Below, one piece after another: positions 33,733 through 42,672 of a stretch of 45,077 nucleotides of DNA (the first letter of the stretch is position 1; each line of letters starts with the position of its first letter). The stretch spans positions 1 through 45,077 of the forward strand of contig ONHE01000032.1 of NCBI GenBank assembly GCA_900317545.1, written 5' to 3'. Below the pieces are notes generated by a model, which saw nothing but the letters and a program-made list of their open reading frames with translations, was not told where the DNA came from and ran no database searches. This DNA comes from an uncultured Prevotella sp. GTDB lineage: Bacteria > Bacteroidota > Bacteroidia > Bacteroidales > Bacteroidaceae. Both the position numbers and the translations under genes were made by a program.

Positions 33733-34848
33733 ATGGAACTCAAGAAAATCTCAATTCTCAATTATAAGAACATTCGCGAAGCTACTTTGACATTCTCTCC
33801 GAAGATGAACTGCTTCATCGGTCATAACGGGGAGGGGAAGACGAATCTTCTGGATGCAGTCTATTATCTGTCGTTCTGCCGCAGTGCTTTCAACCCCATA
33901 GATTCGCAGGTGATCATGCACGATCAGGACTTCTTCATGCTCGAAGGGATCTACGGGCAGGAAGATGGAGACGAGTCTACGGTCTACTGCGGTATGAAAC
34001 GCGGTACGAAAAAGCACTTTAAGCTCAATCAAAAAGAATACCGTCGGCTCTCTCAACATATCGGTCTGATCCCGCTCATCTTTGTGTCGCCGGCCGATCA
34101 TTCGCTCATCGAGGGCGGCAGTGAGGAGCGCAGACATCTGATGGATGTCGTCATCTCGCAGTATGACCATACGTATATCGACGCGTTGAACCGTTACAAC
34201 AAAGCACTCCAGCAGCGTAACGCGCTCCTGAAGATGGAAGCCGAGCCGGACATGGCGCTGATGGAGATCTGGGAGCAGGAAATGGCGGAGCAGGGAGAAA
34301 AACTGTTCCGGAAGAGAGAGCTGTTTATCAGTGAGCTGATTCCGATCTTCCAAGAGATCTATCAAGCGATCTCAGAGCGGAAAGAAAGCGTTTCACTGGC
34401 CTATGTCTCGCATTGTCAGCGAGGCCCGTTGCTGGAAGTTATCCAACGCGACAGAGCCAAGGACCGGATCATGGGCTATTCTCTGCACGGCGTGCATCGC
34501 GATGATCTCGAGATGACATTGAACGGCTATCACCTCAAGAAGGAAGGCAGCCAGGGACAGAACAAAACTTTCGTGCTCGCCTTGAAGCTCGCCCAGTTTG
34601 ACTTTCTCAAGCGGACGAATCCCCAGACAGCCCCTCTGCTCTTGCTGGATGATATCTTTGACAAGCTCGATACAGGCCGGGTGGAGCAGATCATTCATCT
34701 TGTGGCGGGTAAAGACTTCGGTCAGATCTTCATCACTGACACCAACCGGGACCACTTGGACAGGATCCTGCAGAACGCGGATCTGGACTATAAGTTGTTT
34801 ACGGTTGAAAAAGGCATGGTCGAGGAAAGAAAGGAGGAGCATGTTTAA
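33733..34848 (+). CDS. recF: DNA replication and repair protein RecF
   Basis: A 371-residue SMC-like ATPase that loads RecA at gaps with RecO and RecR. Walker A GHNGEGKTNL at about 30-39, ABC-type signature SQGQNKTFVLALKLAQF and Walker B LLLLDDIFDKLD, all near the expected places. Length is typical (about 365-370). The start at 33733 (MELKKISILNYKN) matches the family N-terminus and follows the promoter. recF is often in the dnaA-dnaN region in other bacteria, but stands alone here next to a DciA-like gene, with which it overlaps by 8 bp. Confidence 0.95.
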   Translation: MELKKISILNYKNIREATLTFSPKMNCFIGHNGEGKTNLLDAVYYLSFCRSAFNPIDSQVIMHDQDFFMLEGIYGQEDGDESTVYCGMKRGTKKHFKLNQKEYRRLSQHIGLIPLIFVSPADHSLIEGGSEERRHLMDVVISQYDHTYIDALNRYNKALQQRNALLKMEAEPDMALMEIWEQEMAEQGEKLFRKRELFISELIPIFQEIYQAISERKESVSLAYVSHCQRGPLLEVIQRDRAKDRIMGYSLHGVHRDDLEMTLNGYHLKKEGSQGQNKTFVLALKLAQFDFLKRTNPQTAPLLLLDDIFDKLDTGRVEQIIHLVAGKDFGQIFITDTNRDHLDRILQNADLDYKLFTVEKGMVEERKEEHV

Positions 34849-35131
34849 GCGTGAAGTCCAGACTTTGGACGACGTCATCAAGCGCCTTTTAAGGCAGGAA
34901 GGATTGGAGACGCCGTTGCTTCAGAAGCGCATTGTGGACGCTTGGGAGCGCGTGGCAGGAGACATCGTGGCACGCTATACGGTCGAAAAGTTCATTAAGA
35001 ATCAGACACTTTTCGTCAAGATTACGAATCCCGCGCTGCGACAGAATCTTTCCATGATGCGTACACAGCTAGTCAAAAGACTGAACGAAGCTGTAGGCTG
35101 CCTCGTCATTACGGATGTGCGGATCTATTGA
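34841..35131 (+). CDS. DUF721 / DciA-like protein
   Basis: A 96-residue protein of the DUF721 family, whose better-studied member DciA helps load the replicative helicase in bacteria without DnaC. Visible: the start MFKREVQTLDDVIKRLLRQE, the core IVDAWERVAGDIVARYTVEK and a later conserved block TLFVKITNPALRQNLSMMR. It overlaps the recF stop by 8 bp and has a strong Shine-Dalgarno AAGGAGG (34831-34837), unusual for Bacteroidetes. Its stop is one base from the stop of the convergent fthC gene. A role in helicase loading is by family only. Confidence 0.85.
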   Translation: MFKREVQTLDDVIKRLLRQEGLETPLLQKRIVDAWERVAGDIVARYTVEKFIKNQTLFVKITNPALRQNLSMMRTQLVKRLNEAVGCLVITDVRIY

Positions 35132-35132
35132 C

Positions 35133-35663
35133 TCACAACACTTCGTCGACCCGGACATCATATTCGTCAACGGGAACAGCATCTACTTTCTGGAACGCAA
35201 AGCAGATCCCCAACTTGTAGGCTTGCGGTATCTTGACGAGAAAGCGGTCATAATAGCCTTTCCCGCGGCCTAATCGGTTGCCCGAAGGATCGAAGCCCAT
35301 GCCGGGAATGACAGCTACGTCGATGTCACAGAGCCGTTCGAAAGGCTTTCCTGATGGTTCGAGGATTCCGAAAGCACCCACTTGGAGAGAGTCGGGGCCA
35401 TCATAGACCCGCACTTCCATCTCACCTTCACCGATCACTTTGGGCAAGAGGATAGTCTTGCCCTGCCGCCTGAAATGTTCGATGGCCTCCTGTGTGTCCA
35501 CCTCGTCGGCGAGTGCGTGGTAAAGAAGGATCGTCCGGGCTGCGTTCAGACGTGGGTGAACCAGCAGGCGTTGCATGATCTCGGCCGAGAAAGCCTGTAG
35601 CTCTTCCCGGGAAAACTGCCTTTTGAGGCTTCGAATTTCCTTCCTCAGTTCCTGTTTAAGCAT
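35133..35663 (-). CDS. fthC: 5-formyltetrahydrofolate cyclo-ligase
   Basis: A 176-residue enzyme that converts 5-formyl-THF to 5,10-methenyl-THF with ATP. N-terminal MLKQELRKEIRSLKRQFS, the middle PKVIGEGEMEVRVYDG and the ATP/folate motif PGMGFDPSGNRLGRGKGYYD are typical. The start at 35663 is chosen because a longer frame to 35798 runs entirely inside the peptidase gene. It overlaps that gene's stop by 8 bp, so translation is coupled to the upstream peptidase. Gene end abuts dciA-like gene. Confidence 0.93.
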   Translation of the reverse strand: MLKQELRKEIRSLKRQFSREELQAFSAEIMQRLLVHPRLNAARTILLYHALADEVDTQEAIEHFRRQGKTILLPKVIGEGEMEVRVYDGPDSLQVGAFGILEPSGKPFERLCDIDVAVIPGMGFDPSGNRLGRGKGYYDRFLVKIPQAYKLGICFAFQKVDAVPVDEYDVRVDEVL

Positions 35664-37380
35664 GATTTGAAGCAATGAGCGTATGTATACTTGGGGTATG
35701 GATGGCCGAAGTCCAGCCGTAGGCGACCTTCTCTCGCTGCCTGGCAGGCGACTTCTCCTCGGGGCTCTTGGGGAATGCGGCATGCTTCTTGAACACATCC
35801 AAGGCTTTGCCGATGGCCGGGTCGTCCATGTTTATGTATTCTGTCCATGCCTGCTCATCAAGCATGTTGTAGATGATGCGGCTGTTGATGAACCGTTCGA
35901 GCAGCTGGTGTGACTTCTGAATCATCAGGTTGCGGCGCTGGAGCCCGTGCTTGTCGGCATAAACGGCAAACTGCTCCACGGTGTTCTGCTTGACGAGATA
36001 GTCGCTCAGTTCCATCATTTCCTTGAAATTGTTCAGCTTCAGTCGGTTGTCATCCGTATAGGTGAAGGCGAACTGCAGGATCAATCCGCTCATGCTGGCC
36101 TGCTTATAATAAGAGGTGATATTCGTCGTGTCTTCCGGAATGAAGATGTCGGGCGTGATGCCACCACCACCATATACGACCCTTCCAAGTCCCGTGTGAT
36201 AAGCCGGTCCGGAGTGTTTGATGCTGTCCTGAGAGAAGAATTCGCCATGCTGATATCTCGAGTAGAGATCCTGTTCATAGTCTTTTCCATCCCCCATGAC
36301 ATACGGCTTCTGGATGCACCGGCCTGATGGGGTGTAGTAACGGGCTATGGTCAGGCGGATCATACTTCCGTCCGGGAACTGAAGTTGCTTCTGAACGAGA
36401 CCTTTACCGAACGACCGACGGCCAATGATCGTGGCCCTGTCGTTGTCCTGCATGGCACCGGCGAAGATCTCGGCCGCGGATGCCGAGCCCTCATTGATAA
36501 GCACGACGAGCGGAATGTTCTGATAACTGCCGTGCCCGTCAGAGCGGTAATCCTGGCGCGGTGACTTTCTGCCTTGCGTATAAACGATCAGCTTGTTCTT
36601 CGGAAGGAATTCGTTTGCCATCTGGACAGCTTTCTCCAAGTAGCCGCCGGAGTTGTCTCTCAGGTCAATAACCAAGTTGGTAAACCGTTCCTGAGACAGC
36701 TTAGTCAAGGCGATCAGCAGTTCTGCGTAGGTTGTTTCACCGAAGTTCTTGATACGGATGTAGCCGGTCTTGTCGTCCAGCATGTAAGTGGCGGTGATGC
36801 TTTTTTGTGGGATTTCACCGCGCGTGATCATGAATTCTTTGATCTTCTTCTGCCCGTAGCGAAGCACACCGAGCTTGACTTTCGTATCCTTAGGTCCCTT
36901 CAGGCGGTGCTGGGCTTCCTCATTGGTGACAATTTTGCCAACAAACGGTTTCCCGTCAACAGCTACAATCTTGTCTCCGGCGAGAATTCCCGCTCTGTCG
37001 GCCGGACCGTTTTTGATGACGTTCTGCACGTGGATGGTATCCTGTCTGATCGTAAACTCGATCCCGACCCCGGAGAATGAGCCGCGCAGGTCATCGTTGG
37101 CGGCCTGTACATCCTTCGCACTGATATAGACGGAGTGTGGGTCTAATTCGGCCAGAATTTGCGGTATGGCCTTGTCCACCAATGAGTCGATGTTCACTTC
37201 GTCGACATATTGATCATCGATGATGTGCAGGAGGTTGTTCAGCCGGTTGCTTCCGCTGTTGATGATGTTCAGTCGATTGCCGGAGAAATGGTTGGTATAA
37301 AAAGTCCCGATCACAATTCCGATGACGACGCAAAGCGCCAGCCATATTGGCATGAAACGATTAGACTTGCTTGGATTCAT
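35656..37380 (-). CDS. ctpA: C-terminal processing peptidase, S41 family
   Basis: A 574-residue periplasmic serine protease of family S41. One N-terminal membrane helix (about 12-29), a PDZ domain about 90-175 (GSFSGVGIEFTIRQDTIHV and AGDKIVAVDGKPF), then the protease domain with the catalytic Ser in INEGSASAAEIFAGAM and Lys in GRRSFGKGLVQ. It trims protein C-termini in the envelope. The C-terminal about 150 residues include extra helices before the final basic tail. It is coupled to fthC (8-bp overlap) and 17 bp downstream of the dCMP deaminase gene. Confidence 0.93.
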   Translation of the reverse strand: MNPSKSNRFMPIWLALCVVIGIVIGTFYTNHFSGNRLNIINSGSNRLNNLLHIIDDQYVDEVNIDSLVDKAIPQILAELDPHSVYISAKDVQAANDDLRGSFSGVGIEFTIRQDTIHVQNVIKNGPADRAGILAGDKIVAVDGKPFVGKIVTNEEAQHRLKGPKDTKVKLGVLRYGQKKIKEFMITRGEIPQKSITATYMLDDKTGYIRIKNFGETTYAELLIALTKLSQERFTNLVIDLRDNSGGYLEKAVQMANEFLPKNKLIVYTQGRKSPRQDYRSDGHGSYQNIPLVVLINEGSASAAEIFAGAMQDNDRATIIGRRSFGKGLVQKQLQFPDGSMIRLTIARYYTPSGRCIQKPYVMGDGKDYEQDLYSRYQHGEFFSQDSIKHSGPAYHTGLGRVVYGGGGITPDIFIPEDTTNITSYYKQASMSGLILQFAFTYTDDNRLKLNNFKEMMELSDYLVKQNTVEQFAVYADKHGLQRRNLMIQKSHQLLERFINSRIIYNMLDEQAWTEYINMDDPAIGKALDVFKKHAAFPKSPEEKSPARQREKVAYGWTSAIHTPSIHTLIASNHA

Positions 37381-37396
37381 AGCTATTAAAATGTAC

Positions 37397-37903
37397 TTAA
37401 ATGTTCTTTGATGCTTGCGCTTCTTCCGGGTCTAAGAATATTACTTCGATTCCAGCTCTGCGCAAGAGATTGATTCCATCCTCAAGACGATATTTCTCGC
37501 CATAGACAACGCGTTTGATGCCTGCCTGGATGATCAGTTTTGCGCATTCGATGCAGGGTGAAGCCGTGACGTAGAGCGTAGAGCCGTCGCTGTTGTTTGA
37601 GCTTCTTGCCAATTTCGTAATGGCGTTGGCTTCGGCATGGAGCACATACGGCTTGGTGAGTTGGTGCTCATCTTCGCACACGTTTTCAAATCCACTCGGT
37701 GTGCCGTTGTATCCATCGCTGATGATCATTTTGTCCTTAACGACCAATGCACCGACCTTTCGGCGGCGACAGTAACTGTTTTCGGCCCAGATGCGGGCCA
37801 TCCGCAGGTAGCGGAGATCTAAATGATGCTGCTTTTGACTGAGCAATTCCCCATCGGCAGGCATCTGCTGCGCCGGATTGTTCTGTGCTTGATCGGTTGG
37901 CAT
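37397..37903 (-). CDS. Deoxycytidylate deaminase
   Basis: A 168-residue zinc deaminase that converts dCMP to dUMP for thymidylate synthesis. Zinc/catalytic motif HAEANAI with His89 and Glu91, and PCIECAK with Cys117 and Cys120; GYNGTPSGFENVCED is the usual substrate loop. The first about 25 residues are Gln/Pro-rich and poorly conserved, and a start at internal Met14 is possible. It is 17 bp upstream of the S41 peptidase gene and 28 bp downstream of the M3 peptidase gene. Confidence 0.92.
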   Translation of the reverse strand: MPTDQAQNNPAQQMPADGELLSQKQHHLDLRYLRMARIWAENSYCRRRKVGALVVKDKMIISDGYNGTPSGFENVCEDEHQLTKPYVLHAEANAITKLARSSNNSDGSTLYVTASPCIECAKLIIQAGIKRVVYGEKYRLEDGINLLRRAGIEVIFLDPEEAQASKNI

Positions 37904-37930
37904 GAAGGATGATATTGGTGATTCTGATGA

Positions 37931-40060
37931 TTAGTTTGGCTGCTGTAGGGCTTTGTTTTCCGCTTCCTTGTGCAGGCTTGATTCAGAATGAATGTTGTTT
38001 CTTTCCAGTAGCGCTTCAATGGTCGGCTCCTGTCCGCGGAATCTTTTGTAGAGTACCATGGGATTCTCTGTGCCGCCCTTGGAAAGGATGTTGTCGCGGA
38101 AGCGTTGTGCTGTGGTCTGATTGAAGATGCCTTCTTTCTTGAACATACCGAACGCGTCGGCATCCAAGACCTCAGCCCATTTATAGCTGTAATAGCCTGC
38201 TGCATAGCCCCCTGCCATGATATGGGAGAACTGGGTGGTCATGCAGGTGTCGGGTAATTGCTCGGTCAGGATGGCTTTCTTCCATGCTTTCTTCTCGAAG
38301 GGGATTATTTCGTCTGTGAATTCATGGTCCTGCGTGTAGTACGCCATATCCAAGAGACCGAACGAAACCTGTCTTAAGCATTGCATCGCAACACAGAAGT
38401 TGCGGCTCTGTACGATACGGTCGATCAGTTCATCCGGGATGGGTTCGCCTGTCTGATAATGGAAAGCGAATGTGCGGAGGAATTCTTTTTCCGTGGCATA
38501 GTTTTCCATAAACTGCGATGGAAGCTCCACGAAGTCCCACCATACATTGGTTCCCGACAAGCTTTCAAACCGTGTATTGGCGAACATGCCATGCAATGAA
38601 TGGCCGAACTCATGCAAGAAGGTCTCCACTTCGCCCAATGTGAGCAGTGCAGGTTTGTCTTCCGTAGGTTTCGTTAGGTTCATCACAAGGCTCACGTGCG
38701 GCCTTACGTTGTTTCCTTTATGGTCAATCCTCTGTCCCTGAAACTCCGTCATCCAGGCCCCGCCTTGTTTTCCCTTACGCGGATGGAAGTCTGCATAGAG
38801 CACTGCGAGGTAGCTTCCGTCCTTGTCAAAGACCTCATAGGCTTTCACGTCCGGATGATAGACCGGAATCTGATTATTCTCCTTGAAAGTGATCCCGTAT
38901 AGTCTCGTCGCAAGTCCAAATACACCTTTGATCACATTATCAAGTTTGAAGTAGGGGCGGAGCATTTCTGCGTCGAGATTGAACTTCTCGATCTGAAGCT
39001 TGTGAGAATAGTATCCTTGATCCCACGGCATCATTTTGAAGTCGTCACCCTCTATCTTCCGGGCAAGGGCTTCAACCTCTTGCATCTCTCGGATGGCCGT
39101 AGGCTTGTAGGCATCGATAAGATCATCGAGGAGCTTATACACGTTCTCGATGCTTCCGGCCATTCTCCGTTTGAGCACATAGTCTGCATAAGTGCGGAAT
39201 CCAAGCAACTGCGCGATCTCCCGACGTAAATTGACGAGCCGCTTGCAGATTGCTAAGTTGTTCTCGGCGTTATCATGTGTCCCTTCCGTATTGCGTGCCA
39301 TGTAGAGCTGACGACGCAAATCGCGCTTCGAGGCGTATGTCATGAATGGCAGATAGCTTGGCCCGTCAAGCGTGAAGAGCCATCCGTCCATGTTCTCATC
39401 CTTAGCAGTCTGCGCTGCAGCATCGAGTGCTGTCTGTGGCAGACCTTCCAACTGAGACTCATCGGTGATATGTAATTTGAAAGCCTTGTTCTCTTTCAGC
39501 AGGTTCTGCGAGAATTGGAGGGAGAGCAGGCTGGCCTCTTCGGTTAGTTTGCGCAGTTTCTCCTTACCTTCCTCGTCAAGCAAGGCACCGCTTCTGACGA
39601 ATCCATCGTAACTGTTTTCCAACAACATTTGCTCTTCCGGCGTGAGCGGTCGGTGATGATCGTAGACATATTTGATGCGTTCAAACAATTTCTTGTTTAG
39701 GCTTACATCATTGGCATGCTTGGTCAACAGGGGACTTATCTTCTGCGCGATGGCGTCGAGTTCGTCGTTCGTGTCGGCACTCAGCATGCACGAGAAGACA
39801 TTCGACACGCGGTTGAGCAGGTCATAATAGTGTTCGCCTTTTGACGTGTCAACCCTTGCGATCGTATTTTCAAAAGTCGGTTCTGCCGGATCATTGACGA
39901 TCTTGTCTATTTCCTCTTCATCGCGGCGGATACCTTCCATGAAGGCTTCTTCATAGAACGAAATGTCCATACGGTCGAAGGGAACCGTGTTGTGTGGTGT
40001 GTTGTAAGGTTGAAAAAAAAGGTTTATGTGTGTTGAATTCTCTTTGACTTTCTCATCCAT
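37931..40060 (-). CDS. M3 family metallopeptidase (peptidyl-dipeptidase Dcp-like)
   Basis: A 709-residue zinc peptidase of the M3 family (oligopeptidase A / Dcp group), with HEFGHSLHGMF: zinc ligands His483 and His487 and catalytic Glu484. N-terminal NLFFQPYNTPHNTVPFDRM and the usual C-terminal helical domain (MAGGYAAGYYSYKWAEVLDADAF) match the family. No signal peptide, so cytoplasmic digestion of short peptides is likely. It is first in a leftward block M3-dCMP deaminase-ctpA-fthC, with tandem -7 elements upstream. Confidence 0.92.
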   Translation of the reverse strand: MDEKVKENSTHINLFFQPYNTPHNTVPFDRMDISFYEEAFMEGIRRDEEEIDKIVNDPAEPTFENTIARVDTSKGEHYYDLLNRVSNVFSCMLSADTNDELDAIAQKISPLLTKHANDVSLNKKLFERIKYVYDHHRPLTPEEQMLLENSYDGFVRSGALLDEEGKEKLRKLTEEASLLSLQFSQNLLKENKAFKLHITDESQLEGLPQTALDAAAQTAKDENMDGWLFTLDGPSYLPFMTYASKRDLRRQLYMARNTEGTHDNAENNLAICKRLVNLRREIAQLLGFRTYADYVLKRRMAGSIENVYKLLDDLIDAYKPTAIREMQEVEALARKIEGDDFKMMPWDQGYYSHKLQIEKFNLDAEMLRPYFKLDNVIKGVFGLATRLYGITFKENNQIPVYHPDVKAYEVFDKDGSYLAVLYADFHPRKGKQGGAWMTEFQGQRIDHKGNNVRPHVSLVMNLTKPTEDKPALLTLGEVETFLHEFGHSLHGMFANTRFESLSGTNVWWDFVELPSQFMENYATEKEFLRTFAFHYQTGEPIPDELIDRIVQSRNFCVAMQCLRQVSFGLLDMAYYTQDHEFTDEIIPFEKKAWKKAILTEQLPDTCMTTQFSHIMAGGYAAGYYSYKWAEVLDADAFGMFKKEGIFNQTTAQRFRDNILSKGGTENPMVLYKRFRGQEPTIEALLERNNIHSESSLHKEAENKALQQPN

Positions 40061-40083
40061 ACCGTCTCTGTTGTTAGTGTTTG

Positions 40084-40100
40084 CAAAAATAGCAAAAATA
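40084..40100 (-). promoter_or_regulatory. Two tandem -7 elements of the M3 block
   Basis: TATTTTTG occurs twice on the minus strand, at 40091-40084 and 40100-40093, as a tandem 9-bp duplication. Either could serve the M3 peptidase gene 24-40 bp away. No good TTTG lies at the right distance. Confidence 0.5.
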
Positions 40101-40140
40101 TCATAGATGTTCTGCGAAGCAGAGAGAATTTTAACGTATA

Positions 40141-40812
40141 TTACATCAAAAGCTTTTCCAATGCTGGAATATCGATGAGGCCGCGGCGTAAGTTGATCAG
40201 TCCTTTGTCTTGCAGGCTGTTCAGCGCAGCCGAGATATTGAGTCTTGAGTCGTTTAATTCATCTGCCAACCTGACCATTTTGATCTTGAAGTGTTTCTCT
40301 CCTGCAGGTCTTAGGGAATGGGATTCAAAAAATCGGATGATCCGATGCTCCAAATGTTGCGGCTTGCTCTGCCATGCACGGTGCGTACATTTCTGCAGTT
40401 GTGTTGAGATATAATTGAGTAGGTTGAGACGGAAGATAAGAAACTCGTCGCTGAGGTTCATCACTTCTGCCTTGTCAAGTGTGATAAAGCTGCACGGCAC
40501 GGCCGTACGGTAGGAGTGGGAGAATCTTTGGGTGAGGCCGAAGATACGCTCTGGTTCAATCAGATACGGTCCGGGAAGATGCTCCATGACGGCATAGGTT
40601 CCGTCATCCGACAGGGCGGTCGAGATAATGTGCCCGTCGAGCAGAAACCAGAGCTGGTCTACGGTCTCTCCGGAAGTTATGAACGGTCGTCCCGGAAGAA
40701 ACTTATGAAATCCGAACTTCGTATGTTCGATGACCTGAGCCATGTCTCTACTGCTCATGCCTTGGAAGAGCACGAGCTTGAGCAGCATGTCAAATGAGTT
40801 TAAGGCTTCCAT
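40141..40812 (-). CDS. Crp/Fnr-family transcriptional regulator
   Basis: A 223-residue regulator with an N-terminal cyclic-nucleotide-binding-like beta-barrel (about 15-125; ITSGETVDQLWFLLDGHII, LPGPYLIEPERIFG) and a C-terminal winged helix (LADELNDSRLNISAALNSLQ, recognition helix, then DKGLINLRRGLIDIP). No Fnr-type cysteine cluster is seen. Ligand and targets are unknown; Bacteroidetes have many such regulators of stress and metabolism. The start at 40812 (MEALNSFDMLL) fits the family; 40839 adds nine residues. It is 72 bp downstream of apbE on the same strand. Confidence 0.88.
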   Translation of the reverse strand: MEALNSFDMLLKLVLFQGMSSRDMAQVIEHTKFGFHKFLPGRPFITSGETVDQLWFLLDGHIISTALSDDGTYAVMEHLPGPYLIEPERIFGLTQRFSHSYRTAVPCSFITLDKAEVMNLSDEFLIFRLNLLNYISTQLQKCTHRAWQSKPQHLEHRIIRFFESHSLRPAGEKHFKIKMVRLADELNDSRLNISAALNSLQDKGLINLRRGLIDIPALEKLLM

Positions 40813-40884
40813 ATATATGCGTGAGACAAGGATGGTCAACTGTCGGCAAAAGGGACTTTCAGACTGTCCGTTTACCGCTGTCGT

Positions 40885-41937
40885 CTATTCCAGAATCTTC
40901 CCCCTCATCGACTGGGAATACCATACGTTCGTCTGTCCTTTGGCATCCGAATAAATGAAATAGGCCATTAGCTCGGGATGGCGGTCCAGGATCTTACGTG
41001 CTCCGTCAAGTCCCAGGACCATAAAAGAGGTCGCATAGGCATCGGCGATGGCGCATTCCTTGGCCAAAACCGTAGCCGATAGAATGTTGTGTTGTACGGG
41101 ATATCCCGTCCTGGGATCGATTGTGTGGGCATATTTTTTGCCACCTTTGTAATAAAAGTTACGATAGTTGCCGCTCGTCGCCATAGCTCTGTCGGTGATG
41201 TTGATGATCGTCTGTATGCCTTGATCTTGGTTGAGCGAGTCGTCAACGGGCTTTGTTACGCCTATTTTCCATGGCACCCGCTTGGCGCTGATACCACTTG
41301 TGACAACTTCTCCGCCAATCTCTATCATATAGTTCAGAATGCCTTTTCGACGCAGGAAACGTGCCACGACATCGCTTCCATAACCTTTTGCGATGGCCGA
41401 ACAGTCGAGCATGATGTTGGGCTTGGCCTTTTTGATCCTGACGGTGTTGCCTTCCGTTGCCAACTTGACCTTCTGATAGCCTACGAATTGCATCAGACTG
41501 TCGATCTGAGATTTGTTCGGACTGATTTCCTTCTTGAATCCAAAGCCCCAGGCATTCACCAATGGTGCAACCGTGATATCAAAGGCGCCGCCCGTCTCTG
41601 CTGATATTTCCTCGGCCAACGTGAACACCTCCCTGAACATCCCGTCTTCTTTCAGGTCGGGCGACTCACCACGGTTGATCCTTGAGATGGTCGACTGTTT
41701 GTTGAACGTAGACAGTGAGGCATCTACCTTTTTCATTTCTGCTTCGATCTCACTCTTCAGGTTTTGGTCGCTCTGATAGGTGACATTGTAGACTGTGCCG
41801 AATATGAAGCCTGTGTCGTGCTGATAAGGTGTGGAACGCTGTTGGCGGATGATGTAGATCGTCCCGATAATAAGGAAAAGGAGAAACGGGATCTTCCACA
41901 ATAGCTGTTTGTTCTTGTTGGATTCCATTTTGTTCAA
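40885..41937 (-). CDS. apbE: FAD:protein FMN transferase
   Basis: A 350-residue ApbE-family enzyme that attaches FMN from FAD to target proteins, such as subunits of the Na+-translocating NADH:quinone reductase or Rnf. An N-terminal membrane anchor (about 14-30, WKIPFLLFLIIGTIYII), the ApbE core with TLAEEISAETGGAFDITVAP, the Mg2+-binding block AIADAYATSFMVLG and the motif HTIDPRTGYPV are all present. Membrane-anchored and acting on the periplasmic side. No flavoprotein target gene is nearby. It is 39 bp downstream of the DUF6048 gene. Confidence 0.94.
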   Translation of the reverse strand: MNKMESNKNKQLLWKIPFLLFLIIGTIYIIRQQRSTPYQHDTGFIFGTVYNVTYQSDQNLKSEIEAEMKKVDASLSTFNKQSTISRINRGESPDLKEDGMFREVFTLAEEISAETGGAFDITVAPLVNAWGFGFKKEISPNKSQIDSLMQFVGYQKVKLATEGNTVRIKKAKPNIMLDCSAIAKGYGSDVVARFLRRKGILNYMIEIGGEVVTSGISAKRVPWKIGVTKPVDDSLNQDQGIQTIINITDRAMATSGNYRNFYYKGGKKYAHTIDPRTGYPVQHNILSATVLAKECAIADAYATSFMVLGLDGARKILDRHPELMAYFIYSDAKGQTNVWYSQSMRGKILE

Positions 41938-41976
41938 TCTGCTTTAGTCATATGATAGATACTGCCTTTCCGATCG

Positions 41977-42672
41977 CTATAGCTCGAAAGTCAGGTTGAA
42001 TGTTCCGCCTAACTTACTCCCGTCGCCTTTGCCGAATCCGGGCACGTACCAAGCATTGCCAAAGTCACTTTCGCTATGCGCGATCCGTCTCCGATACCGT
42101 ACCGTCCATCCCATCCGGAATGGTCCCAGGATCTTTGCGTCGATGCCGACAACGAGTTCTCCCCAGTGATAAGTGCATTTGGCACCCTCGATCCCGAAGT
42201 CTGTGTGCTCCCGCCATACCGGGTCTTCGATGCCCATACTTGTCACATCATACTTGAACGTTGTGAATGCGTAACGGAATCCGGCATAGATCCGATAGTC
42301 ATCATGCTTGTTCTTCATCATGTTGAAGTCAAGTCCGATTCTCCCGTAAGGCGCGCTTGTCTTGTACGTAAGCCGTGTGGCGTCATCCGCCGCATCCGCT
42401 TTGCCGAATCCTAATTCCACGACCGGGAAGTACTTATCCTTGATATTTACCCGTAGGGAGGCCTCGTATTGACCGTAGTCACCGACCGCCTTCTGGATCA
42501 ATCCCACCAAGTCGGCAGAAACTGATACGCCCCTCAGAAAAGGAATTGTATCCTTGCCGACGTCCAGTATCTTTGGTCTTTCCTGTGCTGATGACTGAAT
42601 GGAAGCCATCAAGAGGAGACTAATAAACACGACTCTTGAAAAAAATGAGGAAATGAGCTTTGGTCGCATCAT
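41977..42672 (-). CDS. DUF6048 family protein, probable outer-membrane beta-barrel
   Basis: A 231-residue exported protein with a signal peptide (about 1-29, VVFISLLLMASIQSSAQ). The mature part alternates polar and aromatic residues (YRIYAGFRYAFTTFKYDV, GELVVGIDAKILGPFRMGWT) and ends in the aromatic TFNLTFEL, like a small outer-membrane barrel of the OmpW/porin-family type. The family appears as DUF6048 in Bacteroidetes, as I recall, usually next to DUF6452. It overlaps the upstream DUF6452 gene by 53 bp, which makes translational coupling very likely. Function unknown. Confidence 0.8.
   Translation of the reverse strand: MMRPKLISSFFSRVVFISLLLMASIQSSAQERPKILDVGKDTIPFLRGVSVSADLVGLIQKAVGDYGQYEASLRVNIKDKYFPVVELGFGKADAADDATRLTYKTSAPYGRIGLDFNMMKNKHDDYRIYAGFRYAFTTFKYDVTSMGIEDPVWREHTDFGIEGAKCTYHWGELVVGIDAKILGPFRMGWTVRYRRRIAHSESDFGNAWYVPGFGKGDGSKLGGTFNLTFEL

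Noticed and set aside
35664-35798. Extended N-terminus for fthC.
   Set aside because: The stretch lies in the peptidase gene, is low-complexity Arg/Ser/Pro and the family starts at MLKQELRKEI.
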